Shown piece after piece: positions 33,633 through 42,981 of a DNA stretch of 64,000 bases. Numbering within the stretch: the first letter of the stretch is position 1; the number at the start of each line of letters is the position of its first letter. Origin of the DNA: Bradyrhizobium sp. CCBAU 53421 (GTDB taxonomy: Bacteria; Pseudomonadota; Alphaproteobacteria; Rhizobiales; Xanthobacteraceae). The notes beneath the pieces were generated by a model. It had not been told where the DNA came from and ran no database searches. It worked only from the letters and a program-made list of their open reading frames with translations. A program made the position numbers and the translations under genes. The stretch spans positions 3,720,001 through 3,784,000 of the forward strand of contig NZ_CP030047.1 of NCBI RefSeq assembly GCF_015291625.1, read 5' to 3'.

Positions 33633-35741
33633 ATGGACACCGGAGCGCTTACGATCGCCTATGCGCGCGTGAAGGCGATATTGGATGAGGCGGCAGGCGA
33701 CAGCTCCGCTGACTATGGTGGGGCCGGAAGGTTCTGGACCAGCGGCGCTCGGTCGCTGGAAGAGGCCGAAATCTTCGGTGTAAAGATGATCGCGCCGCCG
33801 CCGACGGGGCACGCCTGTTGTGTCCCGGCTGGCGCACGGAGCGCTGCGTCCGGACTGATCAAGGGACTGCGAGGTGAAGCGCCGTTCGATGGTAGTCGCT
33901 TCCCCGCGTTACCGTGGGGTGGCACCACAGTAGCGCCTGCGGATATTGACCGCATTGCCGACTGGATCGACGCCGGCTGCCCGGATGAGACGACGAGCGT
34001 TGCGGTCGAGCTTTCGCCTGGCGACGTGGCACCGAATGTGAGAGTCCGCACGAGCGAGATCGCCGAGTTTGCGGTTGCTGCCGACGGCTATTCGCCGGCC
34101 AGCGGAGCGGGTGAGCCGCGGCGGCGCATGAACATCGATTGCATGGGCGAAGCGCAGCTCGATCGCTTGCGCCGTGGCTTTCGCCAACTCTACACGCTGA
34201 ACCGCTGGCCAGAGGATCGGCGTAGCTACAACAACCAGGCGCTGATCCACCAGAATCATTGCCAGCACGGCTGGGAGCGCTTCCTGCCCTGGCATCGCGC
34301 TTATCTCTATGAGTTCGAGCAGAACCTGCAGGATTTCGAGCCCGGGCTGATGCTGCCGTACTGGGACTTCACGATGCCCGAGTACCGGCCGGAGGAGCCG
34401 GACAAGGGTTGCATCATTCCCAAGTCGTTGAAGGCCTATCTCACTGAAGAAGCGGCCGAGACGTTGGTGGCGGCGCTCGACCCCGTGCCGACGGCGGATC
34501 AGAAGAAGGCTATCCTGACGCTCGCCCGCGATCGCACCTACTTCACCTCGCAACGTCACTTCTTCTGCCATCTGATCACCACGATCGGCTATTCGGCAGT
34601 GACCCCCGATCCCAAGAACGCCAATCGCCAGCGCTTCATCGACGCGCTGCTCGAGTCGAACGCGCTCTGGTATCCGCTGCGCTATCCCGCCGAGTATGCC
34701 GGCGGCGGGACCATCAACCAGGTGATCCACTATCACTACCCGTCGGCCGACGACATCACCCAGATCTTGAACCTCAACAACTTCCGCGACTTCGGCGGCG
34801 GCAGTATCTACGACGCGGCGTTCGGCTTTCTCGACCAGAACCCGCACAACACCATGCACATCTGGACCGGCGGCCAGAACCCCGATGCCGGGCAGGTGGC
34901 ATACGTGTGCAAGGACGGTCCCACCTCGACCGGGACGACGCCGCAGCCGGAAGCGGACACCGCACGCCTGCGCGCGCTCACCATGCGCCGCAACGATGCC
35001 GCCCAGGTCGGTGGTCGCCGCTTCCATGCCCGATCGGACCTCTATTCCCAGCCAGGCCTCGGCGACATGTTCAGCAATCTGACGGCGTCCTACGACCCGG
35101 TGTTCTGGCCCATTCACGTCAACATCGACCGGATCTGGTGGGAGTGGCAGAAGCTCAATCCCAATGCGTTGCCGGCGGATCTCGATGCCGTGCTGTCGCC
35201 GTGGAACTACACGATCCGCGACACGCTCGACATTGCGCCGTTCGGCTACGAGTACGTGCGCAGCTCCCATTTCATGCCGGTCGGGCTGGAGGCGCCAGTC
35301 AGCCGCTTCCTGTCACAGCCGATCACCGTGCCGGAGGCGGCGCGCAGCTTCAAGCGCGCGGAGATTCGCCTGCACCAGGTGCCGCAACTCATGCGCTCCT
35401 GCTTCGTGCGGGCGTTCCTGAACGATCCCGGTGCCAACGCCTCGACACCGATCAAGGGCAACCCGCACTACGCCGGCTACATCTCGATCTTTGGACACGG
35501 TGCCTGCTACGGCGGTCCCGGCCATTGCGACATCCCACCGGCGCAGGCACGACGCTTCGACCAGCGTCCGCGCAGCCACAACACGCCACGCACCCATCGC
35601 ATCGACGTCACTGTGGCCGCCAAGCGGGCGCTCGAAAGGGGAGGTCCCTTGCAGATCACGCTCGTGGTGATCGGCGGCGACTACCAGGAGGAGACGGAGT
35701 TGCTGAAGCTAGAAGGTGTGTCGATCAGTTTCATGGATTGA
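33633..35741 (+). CDS. Tyrosinase family copper oxidase
   Basis: A 702-residue tyrosinase-type protein with two type 3 copper sites: CuA in QNHCQHGWERFLPWHRAYLY (with a further upstream His) and CuB in DQNPHNTMHIWTGG plus DPVFWPIHVNIDRIWWEWQ. It therefore likely oxidises phenols to o-quinones. The N-terminal 130 residues end in APADIDRIADWIDAGCPDE, a segment like that found after haem-type domains and in tyrosinase-related proteins of other bacteria. No signal peptide is seen. GGGGAG precedes the ATG. It is the first gene of an operon whose next gene encodes a LodA-like oxidase 18 bp downstream. Confidence 0.92.
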   Translation: MDTGALTIAYARVKAILDEAAGDSSADYGGAGRFWTSGARSLEEAEIFGVKMIAPPPTGHACCVPAGARSAASGLIKGLRGEAPFDGSRFPALPWGGTTVAPADIDRIADWIDAGCPDETTSVAVELSPGDVAPNVRVRTSEIAEFAVAADGYSPASGAGEPRRRMNIDCMGEAQLDRLRRGFRQLYTLNRWPEDRRSYNNQALIHQNHCQHGWERFLPWHRAYLYEFEQNLQDFEPGLMLPYWDFTMPEYRPEEPDKGCIIPKSLKAYLTEEAAETLVAALDPVPTADQKKAILTLARDRTYFTSQRHFFCHLITTIGYSAVTPDPKNANRQRFIDALLESNALWYPLRYPAEYAGGGTINQVIHYHYPSADDITQILNLNNFRDFGGGSIYDAAFGFLDQNPHNTMHIWTGGQNPDAGQVAYVCKDGPTSTGTTPQPEADTARLRALTMRRNDAAQVGGRRFHARSDLYSQPGLGDMFSNLTASYDPVFWPIHVNIDRIWWEWQKLNPNALPADLDAVLSPWNYTIRDTLDIAPFGYEYVRSSHFMPVGLEAPVSRFLSQPITVPEAARSFKRAEIRLHQVPQLMRSCFVRAFLNDPGANASTPIKGNPHYAGYISIFGHGACYGGPGHCDIPPAQARRFDQRPRSHNTPRTHRIDVTVAAKRALERGGPLQITLVVIGGDYQEETELLKLEGVSISFMD

Positions 35742-35759
35742 GAAGGTTGCGGTGGACTC

Positions 35760-38000
35760 ATGGCTATGTATCGAATCCATCCCGGCATCGGCATCGCGCG
35801 CCTGGGCAACAGCGAGACCGATTTCTACCTCGCGCCGGAGACGCCGGCGGCGCTGCCGCAGGCCTGTGACAGCTTCGGCAATCCCCTGTACGGCCCCGAC
35901 GGCGTCACGCCTGTCCCGGTCAAGACGTTCAAGGATTCCCTGGGCCGGGTGAAGCGCCAGGCTGCGCGCTTCCAGATATTCGTTTATGACGAATCGAGTC
36001 CCGAAGGCCGGCCACTGGCGATCGGCGATCCGGTGGAGGGCGGCGGCAATCACGGGGTGCTCGTCGACATTCAGTGGCGCGTTTACGTCGCCAACAAGAA
36101 GGCCTCCTGGTATCCGTTCAGCGAGCTGAAGGGGGAGCACGGTTACGCGCCTGGCAGTCCGCGCCGCAATGCCGGCATCACCGGCCAGGACCGCGATCTC
36201 CTCATCATCGATCCCGGCCCGCGTAGCGTGAACGCGACCACCGACCGACGCGCTCATTTCGACCGCTCGGGCGGCTCCGGCGGTTACGCCACCACCTTTC
36301 CGCCCAAGGGCCTGCAGCCGTTCGACATCGACACGCTGGGCGAGATGATGACCGACGACAAGGGCCGCCTCGTTGTGCTCGGTGGCTACGGCCGCTCGGG
36401 CATGGACGTCAGCGGCTTTGGCGACCCCAAGATCGAGGATTACGCCAACACCGACGGTTGGTACGACGACATCTCCGATGGTCCGGTGATGGCTCGGCTG
36501 ATCATGTATTCGGAGCAAGTCGGTCAGAACCGCTACGTCGACGTCGAATTCCCGGCATGGGTGGTGGTCGGCTATCCGCGATTCGCGCCGCAAATCCTCG
36601 ACATGATCACGATGGATGAGGTGCTGCACGATCTCTACGTCCGCCGGTTCGCCACCGACACTGGGATTTACGGCATCCTCGGCACCTACGACGATCCACA
36701 GCAAATCCCGTTTCGCGACGAGGCGGCGTTGCGCCACTGGCAGGCCGGCCGGCTCGCCTGGAACCGCAACTACCGGCCCTGGTTCTATCGCGACATCTGG
36801 CCGATCCTGTTTCGGCCGGACGAGTTTCGGTATTTGAATGATATCCTGCAGCAGTCGAACTACCCGCACGACCAGGCGCAGCGTGGCACGTTTGATCCCG
36901 ACAAGCTCTCGCGAACCCCCCGCCGCGCGGCGCCACAGCCTGACGCGGAAACGGCGCCGGAAGCAGCACTGCGCGATGCAAGCCAGGGCGAGGCGGTGGT
37001 GCTGGTCGCGCTCGCGGCCGGTCCGACCCGCCATGCCGAGCCGGAAGATCCTTACGGACCGATGCGCCGCTTCCTGTTCGATCTGCTGCGTCGCGCGGGC
37101 GAGGCGAATTCCTTCCAGGTGCAGGATCGTGCGTCCTCGCGCATCCATTCTCTGCCGTTGATGCCGCTCTTGTGCGGCGACAATCCGTTGACCAACGAGA
37201 CGCCATCGAAGTTTCTCCATCTCACCGAGTACCAGCTCTTCATTCTGAGCCAATGGGCGCGCGGCTGGTTCATCAACGAAAAGGAGGAGGGCTGGCTGCC
37301 CGCCGGCTATTCGCCGTTTGCGCCCTATCCGACGACGCCGCCGAAAACCGGCCGCGAGCTCGACCGCGGCGTACTGAGCAACGTGCTGGGTGGGGCCTTT
37401 TGCCCGGGCGCCGAACTCGGCTGGGTGATGCGCAACCCGTCGATCTACTGGGCGCCCTATCGCATCAACGCCGACCGCAGCATTTCAGATTTTCTGCAGA
37501 GCGCGGCCCAGGCCAATCAGTTCCAGGGCAGCGTGATCGCTGACTACACCTTCAGCGTCCAGTCTCCCTTGAGCCAGGACAACGACTTCGAGGCCGGTCT
37601 TCAGCCGGGCGATCTCACCAAATACATGGCGCTGCCCTGGCAATCCGATTTCAACGAATGCACCACGCAGCCTATCAACATCACCTACGCCGACTGGAAC
37701 AACCTGTGGCCTGGTAGTGACAATGACAAGCGGCTGCGCCTCGATGAAAGGACGTGGACCACCTTGTGGTGGCCCGCCCATCGGCCCTTGCAGTCCTTTG
37801 AAATTGCCTCGATCGACAACGGCCAGCCCAACTACGTGTGGACGACCTGGAGCCGCGGCGTGCCGCAGACGCCGGCCGGTGATCTCAAGATGGTCACCGA
37901 GTGGTCCAGACTCGGCTTCATCGTGCGCAATCCCTATCAGCCGGGCGCCAAGTCAGCTGACGATCTCACCTACAAGTACATCAGCGTCGAGCGATCCTGA
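35760..38000 (+). CDS. LodA/GoxA-type quinoprotein amino acid oxidase (CTQ cofactor)
   Basis: The 746-residue protein begins YRIHPGIGIARLGNSETDFY, the hallmark of the LodA/GoxA family of L-lysine epsilon-oxidases and glycine oxidases with a cysteine tryptophylquinone cofactor made from a Cys and a Trp of the same chain. Cys548 in GGAFCPGAELGWV and Trp627 in ALPWQSDFNEC are the best candidates. These enzymes release hydrogen peroxide and are often secreted without a classical signal, as here. The substrate cannot be deduced. A LodB-like flavoprotein needed for cofactor formation is encoded two genes downstream. Confidence 0.9.
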   Translation: MAMYRIHPGIGIARLGNSETDFYLAPETPAALPQACDSFGNPLYGPDGVTPVPVKTFKDSLGRVKRQAARFQIFVYDESSPEGRPLAIGDPVEGGGNHGVLVDIQWRVYVANKKASWYPFSELKGEHGYAPGSPRRNAGITGQDRDLLIIDPGPRSVNATTDRRAHFDRSGGSGGYATTFPPKGLQPFDIDTLGEMMTDDKGRLVVLGGYGRSGMDVSGFGDPKIEDYANTDGWYDDISDGPVMARLIMYSEQVGQNRYVDVEFPAWVVVGYPRFAPQILDMITMDEVLHDLYVRRFATDTGIYGILGTYDDPQQIPFRDEAALRHWQAGRLAWNRNYRPWFYRDIWPILFRPDEFRYLNDILQQSNYPHDQAQRGTFDPDKLSRTPRRAAPQPDAETAPEAALRDASQGEAVVLVALAAGPTRHAEPEDPYGPMRRFLFDLLRRAGEANSFQVQDRASSRIHSLPLMPLLCGDNPLTNETPSKFLHLTEYQLFILSQWARGWFINEKEEGWLPAGYSPFAPYPTTPPKTGRELDRGVLSNVLGGAFCPGAELGWVMRNPSIYWAPYRINADRSISDFLQSAAQANQFQGSVIADYTFSVQSPLSQDNDFEAGLQPGDLTKYMALPWQSDFNECTTQPINITYADWNNLWPGSDNDKRLRLDERTWTTLWWPAHRPLQSFEIASIDNGQPNYVWTTWSRGVPQTPAGDLKMVTEWSRLGFIVRNPYQPGAKSADDLTYKYISVERS

Positions 38001-38040
38001 TCGGCCCCAGTCGACCCACAGACCCAACAAGCGAGGCATC

Positions 38041-38457
38041 ATGAGCGACAATCCTTTCGTCGGACATTGGACCTATCGCAGCTTGCTCAACGAGCCCGAG
38101 ATCAACACGGACTTCAACAACCTCGAATTCGGGCGCGGCACAATCGAGATCATCGAAGCGCCGATGCAGCTTCTGGCCGGGACGATTGGCGGCCCCGGCT
38201 GGTCGCTCGCCCTGAAAGGCTCGCGCGCTTACGGCTCGCCCATGCAAGTGCGATTCCAGGGCACAGGCGTCGTGAGCGGCGAGAAATGGATCTACGACTA
38301 TTGGGGTTCGCTGGTGCCGGCGTGGCCAAATGGTGTCGATCAACGTCCGGCCATCGTAGGCTCGGTGATCCGAACCATCCCGCATAGCGGCGGCTCTCCG
38401 GGCACTGTGGCGCCGGCCGGCGTTGTAGCGTCCTTCTATGCCGTCCGGGCTGACTGA
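38041..38457 (+). CDS. Small conserved protein of the LodA-type operon
   Basis: A 138-residue protein placed between the LodA-like and LodB-like genes. It starts MSDNPFVGHWTYRSLLNEPE and has a beta-rich composition (GRGTIEIIE, GSPMQVRFQGTGVVSGEKW), suggesting a small barrel. GAGG lies upstream of the ATG. No enzyme motif is recognised; its position suggests a partner or maturation role for the quinoprotein oxidase. Confidence 0.75.
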   Translation: MSDNPFVGHWTYRSLLNEPEINTDFNNLEFGRGTIEIIEAPMQLLAGTIGGPGWSLALKGSRAYGSPMQVRFQGTGVVSGEKWIYDYWGSLVPAWPNGVDQRPAIVGSVIRTIPHSGGSPGTVAPAGVVASFYAVRAD

Positions 38458-38460
38458 TCC

Positions 38461-39561
38461 TTGGCCGCGTTCGACGTACTGATCGCAGGCGCTGGACCGG
38501 CCGGAGCGGCGGCCGCCCGTACGCTCGCGACGTGCGCGCCGAACCTTCACGTGGCCGTGGTGGCAGCCGCGAATGGACGGCGCTGCCGCGGCGAGGTCCT
38601 GTCGCCGCTCGCCCAGCCGGTGCTGCGCCAACTCGGCCTGTGGTCCGCCTTCCTCGCCCAGGGTTTTGCGCCGTCGCATCGCACGCTCACCGCCTGGGGT
38701 GAGGCGGGTCTGCAGTCGAGCGAGCTGCTGCTCGAGGCGCGCGGGCCGGCCTGGCGCGTTGATCGCGCGCGCTTCGACGACTGGATCACATCCGCGGCGT
38801 GCAGCGCGGCCACGCGTATCGACGCGAAGGTATTCACTCTGGAGCGCGATGCCGACGGCTGGTCGGTCGATTGCGGCGACGGCACGAGGCATTCAGCGCG
38901 GTTGGTGATCGACGCGACGGGGCGTGCCAATGCGCTGGTCCGCCGCCAGGGTCGGCGGGCGAGGGCGCAGGACCGTCTGGTGGCCGCCTATGCAGAGGGC
39001 ACGGCTTCCGGTCAAGCCGCGCAGGAGCTACTCGTCGAGGCCTTCGACGACGGCTGGTGGTACACGATGTCGCTCGGCGAGGGCCGGCACGTCTTCGTCT
39101 GCATGACCGACGCCGATATTGCTCGCAGTCTCCGGTTGAACACGCCGCACGGTTGGCACGCGGCCCTCGCAAAGACGCAGTTCATCTCGGCGATCGCGTG
39201 CAAGGTCGATCGAATCGAGAGGCTCCGTCTCGTACCTGCGGGTGGCCGATCTGCCACAATGCCTGTCGGCTTTCGCTTCCTCTGCGCTGGCGACGCCGCC
39301 AACGCCTTCGATCCGATCTCGGGTCATGGGGTGGTCAAGGCGATGCGGTCGGGAGTCTTCGCCGCGTATGCCGCAAGCGACTGCCTCGTCCGCAACGATG
39401 ACGCCGCCCTCGACCGCTACGGCGCTTGGGTCGCGCGCGAGGTAGCGGCCTACGAGGCCGCGCTGCGTGAGCACTACGGCAGCGAATCGCGATGGGCCGA
39501 TCGACCGTTCTGGCGGCGCCGGTGCGCCGATGTTTCTTCGAGCAGTCCTCCACTCCAGTAA
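38461..39561 (+). CDS. LodB-like FAD-dependent oxidoreductase for quinoprotein maturation
   Basis: A 366-residue flavoprotein of the tryptophan-halogenase-like/LodB group. FAD-binding DVLIAGAGPAGAAAARTLA is at the N-terminus, with the conserved RARFDDWITSAA in the middle and CAGDAANAFDPISGHGVVKA, the second FAD motif, near residue 280. LodB and GoxB are needed for CTQ formation in their partner oxidases, and the operon position supports this role. The start is TTG 38461, four bases after the previous stop; no ATG option keeps the FAD motif. It ends nine bases before the laccase gene. Confidence 0.88.
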   Translation: MAAFDVLIAGAGPAGAAAARTLATCAPNLHVAVVAAANGRRCRGEVLSPLAQPVLRQLGLWSAFLAQGFAPSHRTLTAWGEAGLQSSELLLEARGPAWRVDRARFDDWITSAACSAATRIDAKVFTLERDADGWSVDCGDGTRHSARLVIDATGRANALVRRQGRRARAQDRLVAAYAEGTASGQAAQELLVEAFDDGWWYTMSLGEGRHVFVCMTDADIARSLRLNTPHGWHAALAKTQFISAIACKVDRIERLRLVPAGGRSATMPVGFRFLCAGDAANAFDPISGHGVVKAMRSGVFAAYAASDCLVRNDDAALDRYGAWVAREVAAYEAALREHYGSESRWADRPFWRRRCADVSSSSPPLQ

Positions 39562-39570
39562 GGGGAAAAC

Positions 39571-41745
39571 ATGATGAAGACCTTCCCAGGCATTATTCTG
39601 TTCATCGCCGCGCTCGGACTGGCTCATCCGGTCCTGGCGGCGCCCGGCCCCCGCGCCTTTGAGGCTCCGCCGATGTTGCCTGGGCAGGGCGGCGTCATGC
39701 AGTTGGAGGCCATAGCGCCGGCGGCCGGCGGCTGCCAGCCGCAAGGGTCGATCTCGCGCAGTGGCGCCATCGTCTCGGCGGTCTTGAACTTCGTGCGCGG
39801 CCGCTTCGTCATCAACAACCCCGATCCGACCGATCCGCAGAAGGACGGCATGGATCCGGTCGAGCTGAGGTCCTATGGTGGCTGCAAGTCGGGCCCGGCG
39901 ATCTACGTCAAGCCGGGCGACACGCTGCGCGTCGATTTGATCAATGCTCTCGACAAGAACGATCCGAGCTGCCTCGCCGATCCTCCGCCGGGCCTCAGCC
40001 TGCCGGCCGGCGTTGGCTGCTTCAACACCACCAATCTGCATACGCACGGCCTGCACGTGTCGCCGGCCGGGAACAGCGACAATGTCCTGCTCAACATCGC
40101 GCCGAAGACCAAGTTTCCGTACGAGATCAACATCCCGGCCGATCATCCGGCGGGGACGTTCTGGTACCACGCGCACCGCCACGGCTCGACGGCAGTGCAG
40201 GTAGCGAGCGGCGCCTCGGGTGTGCTGATTGTTAAGGGCGACCGTCCGTACACGCCGCCATCGCCGCAGAACGCTCACCCCGTTGCCGACATCGACACGG
40301 TGTTGCATTCCGCCAACGGAGTGCCGCTGAAGGAACAGCTCTTCCTGTTCCAGCAGATCGCCTATGCCTGCTTCGCTAACCAGCCAAACCAGCAAGGCGG
40401 TCCGTGGCAGCAAATCTACACGAACAAGGGACTCTACAACATCAACAGCGGTCCCGAAATCGCCAACGCGCCGTGGACGTGCCCGCTGCCGACTCCCGGC
40501 AACCCGGTCAGCGCCGGCGTCGTCGAGAACTTCGCGCTGCAACTCGACTCGCCGAGCATCTGGGACACCAATGGCCGGTTCACCAGCATCAATGGCGTCG
40601 TGCAGCCGACGCTCACTGTGCCGGCCGGCGAGATCCAGCGCTGGCGCTTCGTGCATGCCGGCATCCATGACACCATCAACGTCCAGGTCGTTCGCGCGAC
40701 GCCGGTCGGCACGAACAACTTAATCGCGGCTTCGGCACTGAGTGGCAATCGGCAACAGCAGAAGGCTGACCTCCTGGCGGCCTGCAATGCCACGCCCGCC
40801 ACGCTGATTCCGCAATTCGAGATCGCCTCTGACGGGCTGACGCGAACCAAGGTGCGCGCCATCCATGCGTCGCAAGTCGGCGGCGTGCTCGAGTCGAATT
40901 ACCTGCAGCCCGGATACCGCAGCGACGTCCTCGTAGTGTTCCCGTCAGACGGCGACTACTGCCTGCTTAATCAGGCGGCTCCTCCGGCGGAGCGCGTATC
41001 CAATGGCAATGGCGGAGGCCAGGGACCATCAACGCCGCAATTGCTGGCTTATGTCCATGTGCGGGGCGGGCAAGCGGTGACCGGTGACCTTCAGGCCTAT
41101 GTCGGCAAGGCGCTGTACGACGCCAATCCGCAGTTGCCGGATGCCGTCCGCACCGGACTGCGCGACGGCGACCTGCGGCCGTGGGCGCCGTTCGAAACGC
41201 TGCCCCCGCCGAAGGTCGACGGCCAGGAGCAGCAGGCCGATTTCGTCATCAAGTTCCCCGCCTTCACGATCAACGGCAAATCATATGATCCTGACGTCGT
41301 GAACTTCACCCGCGAGGTGAACACCACGGACGACTGGCTGCTCACCGCCCAGGGCGAGCCGCACATCTTCCATATCCACGTCAATCCGTTCCAGGTAATG
41401 GACGTGACCACCACCAACGCCAATGGTCAGCAGATTTCGATCTACAATCCCGACGGAACCTGCCGGCCGGATGTCGTATCATCCGACCAGCAGCAACTGG
41501 CCAACCAGTACTGCGGCATGTGGCACACGTTCCGCGACACGATCATCGTTGAGAACAATTACCAGATCCGCGTCCGGACACGGTATGACCGGTACATCGG
41601 TGAGTACGTCCTGCATTGTCACATACTGGACCACGAGGACGCTGGCATGATGGCCAACATAGCAATCGTACCCGACCTCAATGCGCCAGCTGGCGGGTTA
41701 GGAATGCCGGGTATGCATCATGCCAAGCCGGCGGCGGCGCGCTAA
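39571..41745 (+). CDS. Secreted laccase-type multicopper oxidase
   Basis: A 724-residue protein with signal peptide (PGIILFIAALGLAHPVLAAP). All four copper motifs are present: HTHGLH at 157-162, YHAHRHG at about 199-205, HIFHIHVNPF starting at 598, and HCHILDHEDAGMM starting at 682, where C683 and flanking histidines bind the type 1 and type 3 coppers. It would oxidise phenols or metals with reduction of oxygen to water, in the periplasm or outside. Several long Gln- and Asn-containing insertions make it longer than typical bacterial laccases. A decayed copy of its 3' end lies at 23735-23965. Confidence 0.93.
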   Translation: MMKTFPGIILFIAALGLAHPVLAAPGPRAFEAPPMLPGQGGVMQLEAIAPAAGGCQPQGSISRSGAIVSAVLNFVRGRFVINNPDPTDPQKDGMDPVELRSYGGCKSGPAIYVKPGDTLRVDLINALDKNDPSCLADPPPGLSLPAGVGCFNTTNLHTHGLHVSPAGNSDNVLLNIAPKTKFPYEINIPADHPAGTFWYHAHRHGSTAVQVASGASGVLIVKGDRPYTPPSPQNAHPVADIDTVLHSANGVPLKEQLFLFQQIAYACFANQPNQQGGPWQQIYTNKGLYNINSGPEIANAPWTCPLPTPGNPVSAGVVENFALQLDSPSIWDTNGRFTSINGVVQPTLTVPAGEIQRWRFVHAGIHDTINVQVVRATPVGTNNLIAASALSGNRQQQKADLLAACNATPATLIPQFEIASDGLTRTKVRAIHASQVGGVLESNYLQPGYRSDVLVVFPSDGDYCLLNQAAPPAERVSNGNGGGQGPSTPQLLAYVHVRGGQAVTGDLQAYVGKALYDANPQLPDAVRTGLRDGDLRPWAPFETLPPPKVDGQEQQADFVIKFPAFTINGKSYDPDVVNFTREVNTTDDWLLTAQGEPHIFHIHVNPFQVMDVTTTNANGQQISIYNPDGTCRPDVVSSDQQQLANQYCGMWHTFRDTIIVENNYQIRVRTRYDRYIGEYVLHCHILDHEDAGMMANIAIVPDLNAPAGGLGMPGMHHAKPAAAR

Positions 41746-41803
41746 CGCGTCGCCGTCGAGCAAGGCACGACTCACCATCAGGTCCGAGTCGAAACCGTCT
41801 CTC

Positions 41804-41830
41804 GGGGATTTGTCGCGTCGACAAGTCCCC
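41804..41830 (+). terminator. Strong hairpin after the oxidase operon
   Basis: GGGGATTTGTCG and CGACAAGTCCCC form a 12-bp stem (one G-U pair) around a CGT loop, 58 bp after the laccase stop. There is no T-run after it, so it may be a non-canonical terminator or an mRNA-stabilising hairpin. Confidence 0.5.
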
Positions 41831-41905
41831 AAGGGTCGGTGGAGCCGGCCGCCTTGAGACGCCGCCGCGATAGAGCATTTTTCGATCTGAATGAATCGAT
41901 ATGGA

Positions 41906-42151
41906 TTAGCGGGCTTTCTGTTCGTACTTGCCCTTCCAGCTCAAGAGTTTGTTCTGAAACCAGCCGCTGTTGAGAAACAGGAAAATAGTGATTGCCGCAA
42001 TCGCGGCATAAGCTGCAAGATTCCAGGGAAAGAGAGGAACCATCGATATAGCGGTCCCCTCAATGGAAAGAGTGAAACCCAAGGCGATGTAGATTGAAGC
42101 CCAGCTTTCTGGACCGCGCGTGACCGTCGCCGAGCATCGATCTTGAACCAT
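41906..42151 (-). CDS. Small two-helix membrane protein
   Basis: An 81-residue protein with two hydrophobic segments (SIYIALGFTLSIEGTAISMV and LAAYAAIAAITIFLFL) and a basic C-terminus (LLSWKGKYEQKAR). AGGAG lies seven bases before ATG 42151. No family is recognised. It is divergent from a tiny + strand membrane gene 120 bp away. Confidence 0.65.
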   Translation of the reverse strand: MVQDRCSATVTRGPESWASIYIALGFTLSIEGTAISMVPLFPWNLAAYAAIAAITIFLFLNSGWFQNKLLSWKGKYEQKAR

Positions 42152-42270
42152 TTCGATCTCCTATCGAGCTTCCGAAGCTGAACTTTGGGACCGCTTCTTT
42201 AGGTTCGACAAAATATTCTTTCTAGCGTGTGCAGCCCCGCAACTCGAATAGGTAGTAACAATAGGTTTTG

Positions 42271-42381
42271 ATGGTCAAACGATTTATGCAGCGCGTTCTC
42301 GAGATCGTTTTTGGATTTTTGATCGCGACGGCCCTTTGGGCCGGAATACTTCTACTGCAATCGCAAAAGACCCCACTATGA
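42271..42381 (+). CDS. Possible 36-residue single-helix membrane protein
   Basis: ATG 42271 to TGA 42379-42381 encodes a basic start (MVKRFMQRV), one hydrophobic helix (LEIVFGFLIATALWAGILLL) and a short polar end. The ribosome-binding site is weak (AGG). Charge distribution fits a small membrane protein. Confidence 0.4.
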   Translation: MVKRFMQRVLEIVFGFLIATALWAGILLLQSQKTPL

Positions 42382-42981
42382 GGCTCAACCCGGTCCCGGC
42401 TTTGCGGCTTCGATCGGATTGCAGTCCATCGCTTCCGCTCGCTGATCCTCTCAACGCTATCTGGCCGGAATGAATAACATCGATCTGCGCTGTGATGGCT
42501 TTCTCACATGGATCGACGCAAAGCGTCGCGATAGAGAACCCGACGCTGCAGCCTCGCGCGAGCGTATCGGCGATCATCCCCGCACGCCAGATACGGTGCG
42601 ACGGGCGAGCAACGTGCCGTTGCCTCGCGCCCAAAACTGTCGGGATGGGCTATTACCGGTCAATCCTGACCTCCTCATTCGAATCAGCTCGTCGGTGGCA
42701 ATGAGAATGGTTTGACGTACCGTAGCTGAGACTTCCGCCATGACGTACGGACCTCGGCAAGTCAGCAACAGCCTTCGTTCCAACAGAGCAATAAGTAACT
42801 GTATCGAAGGGAGCATCGTCGGTTGCGGCGGGGCCGACTTTTTAGACCGGACGTAGGCAGACCCATCCGAAATTGGAGACGGGTAGAACGCCTAAGAATG
42901 CTCTCGGCAAGGTTGATCCCATATGCTAGTCTTCGTGCCGCGACTAACTTACTTCATTTCTTGGGGCACTACCGAGATACG
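42382..42981. other. Intergenic stretch upstream of the caspase-type operon
   Basis: About 600 bp without a supported gene. The caspase frame itself is open upstream to 42823, but the added residues are not family-like. This region should contain the operon promoter; none is clear. Confidence 0.4.

Noticed and set aside
33909..35270. Very long - strand open frame opposite the tyrosinase gene
   Set aside because: It is the antisense shadow of a high-GC gene with clear tyrosinase motifs on the + strand; its translation is low-complexity and shows no domain.
35709..37253. Long - strand open frame opposite the LodA-like gene
   Set aside because: The + strand has family motifs across the whole length; the antisense frame is a GC-driven shadow.
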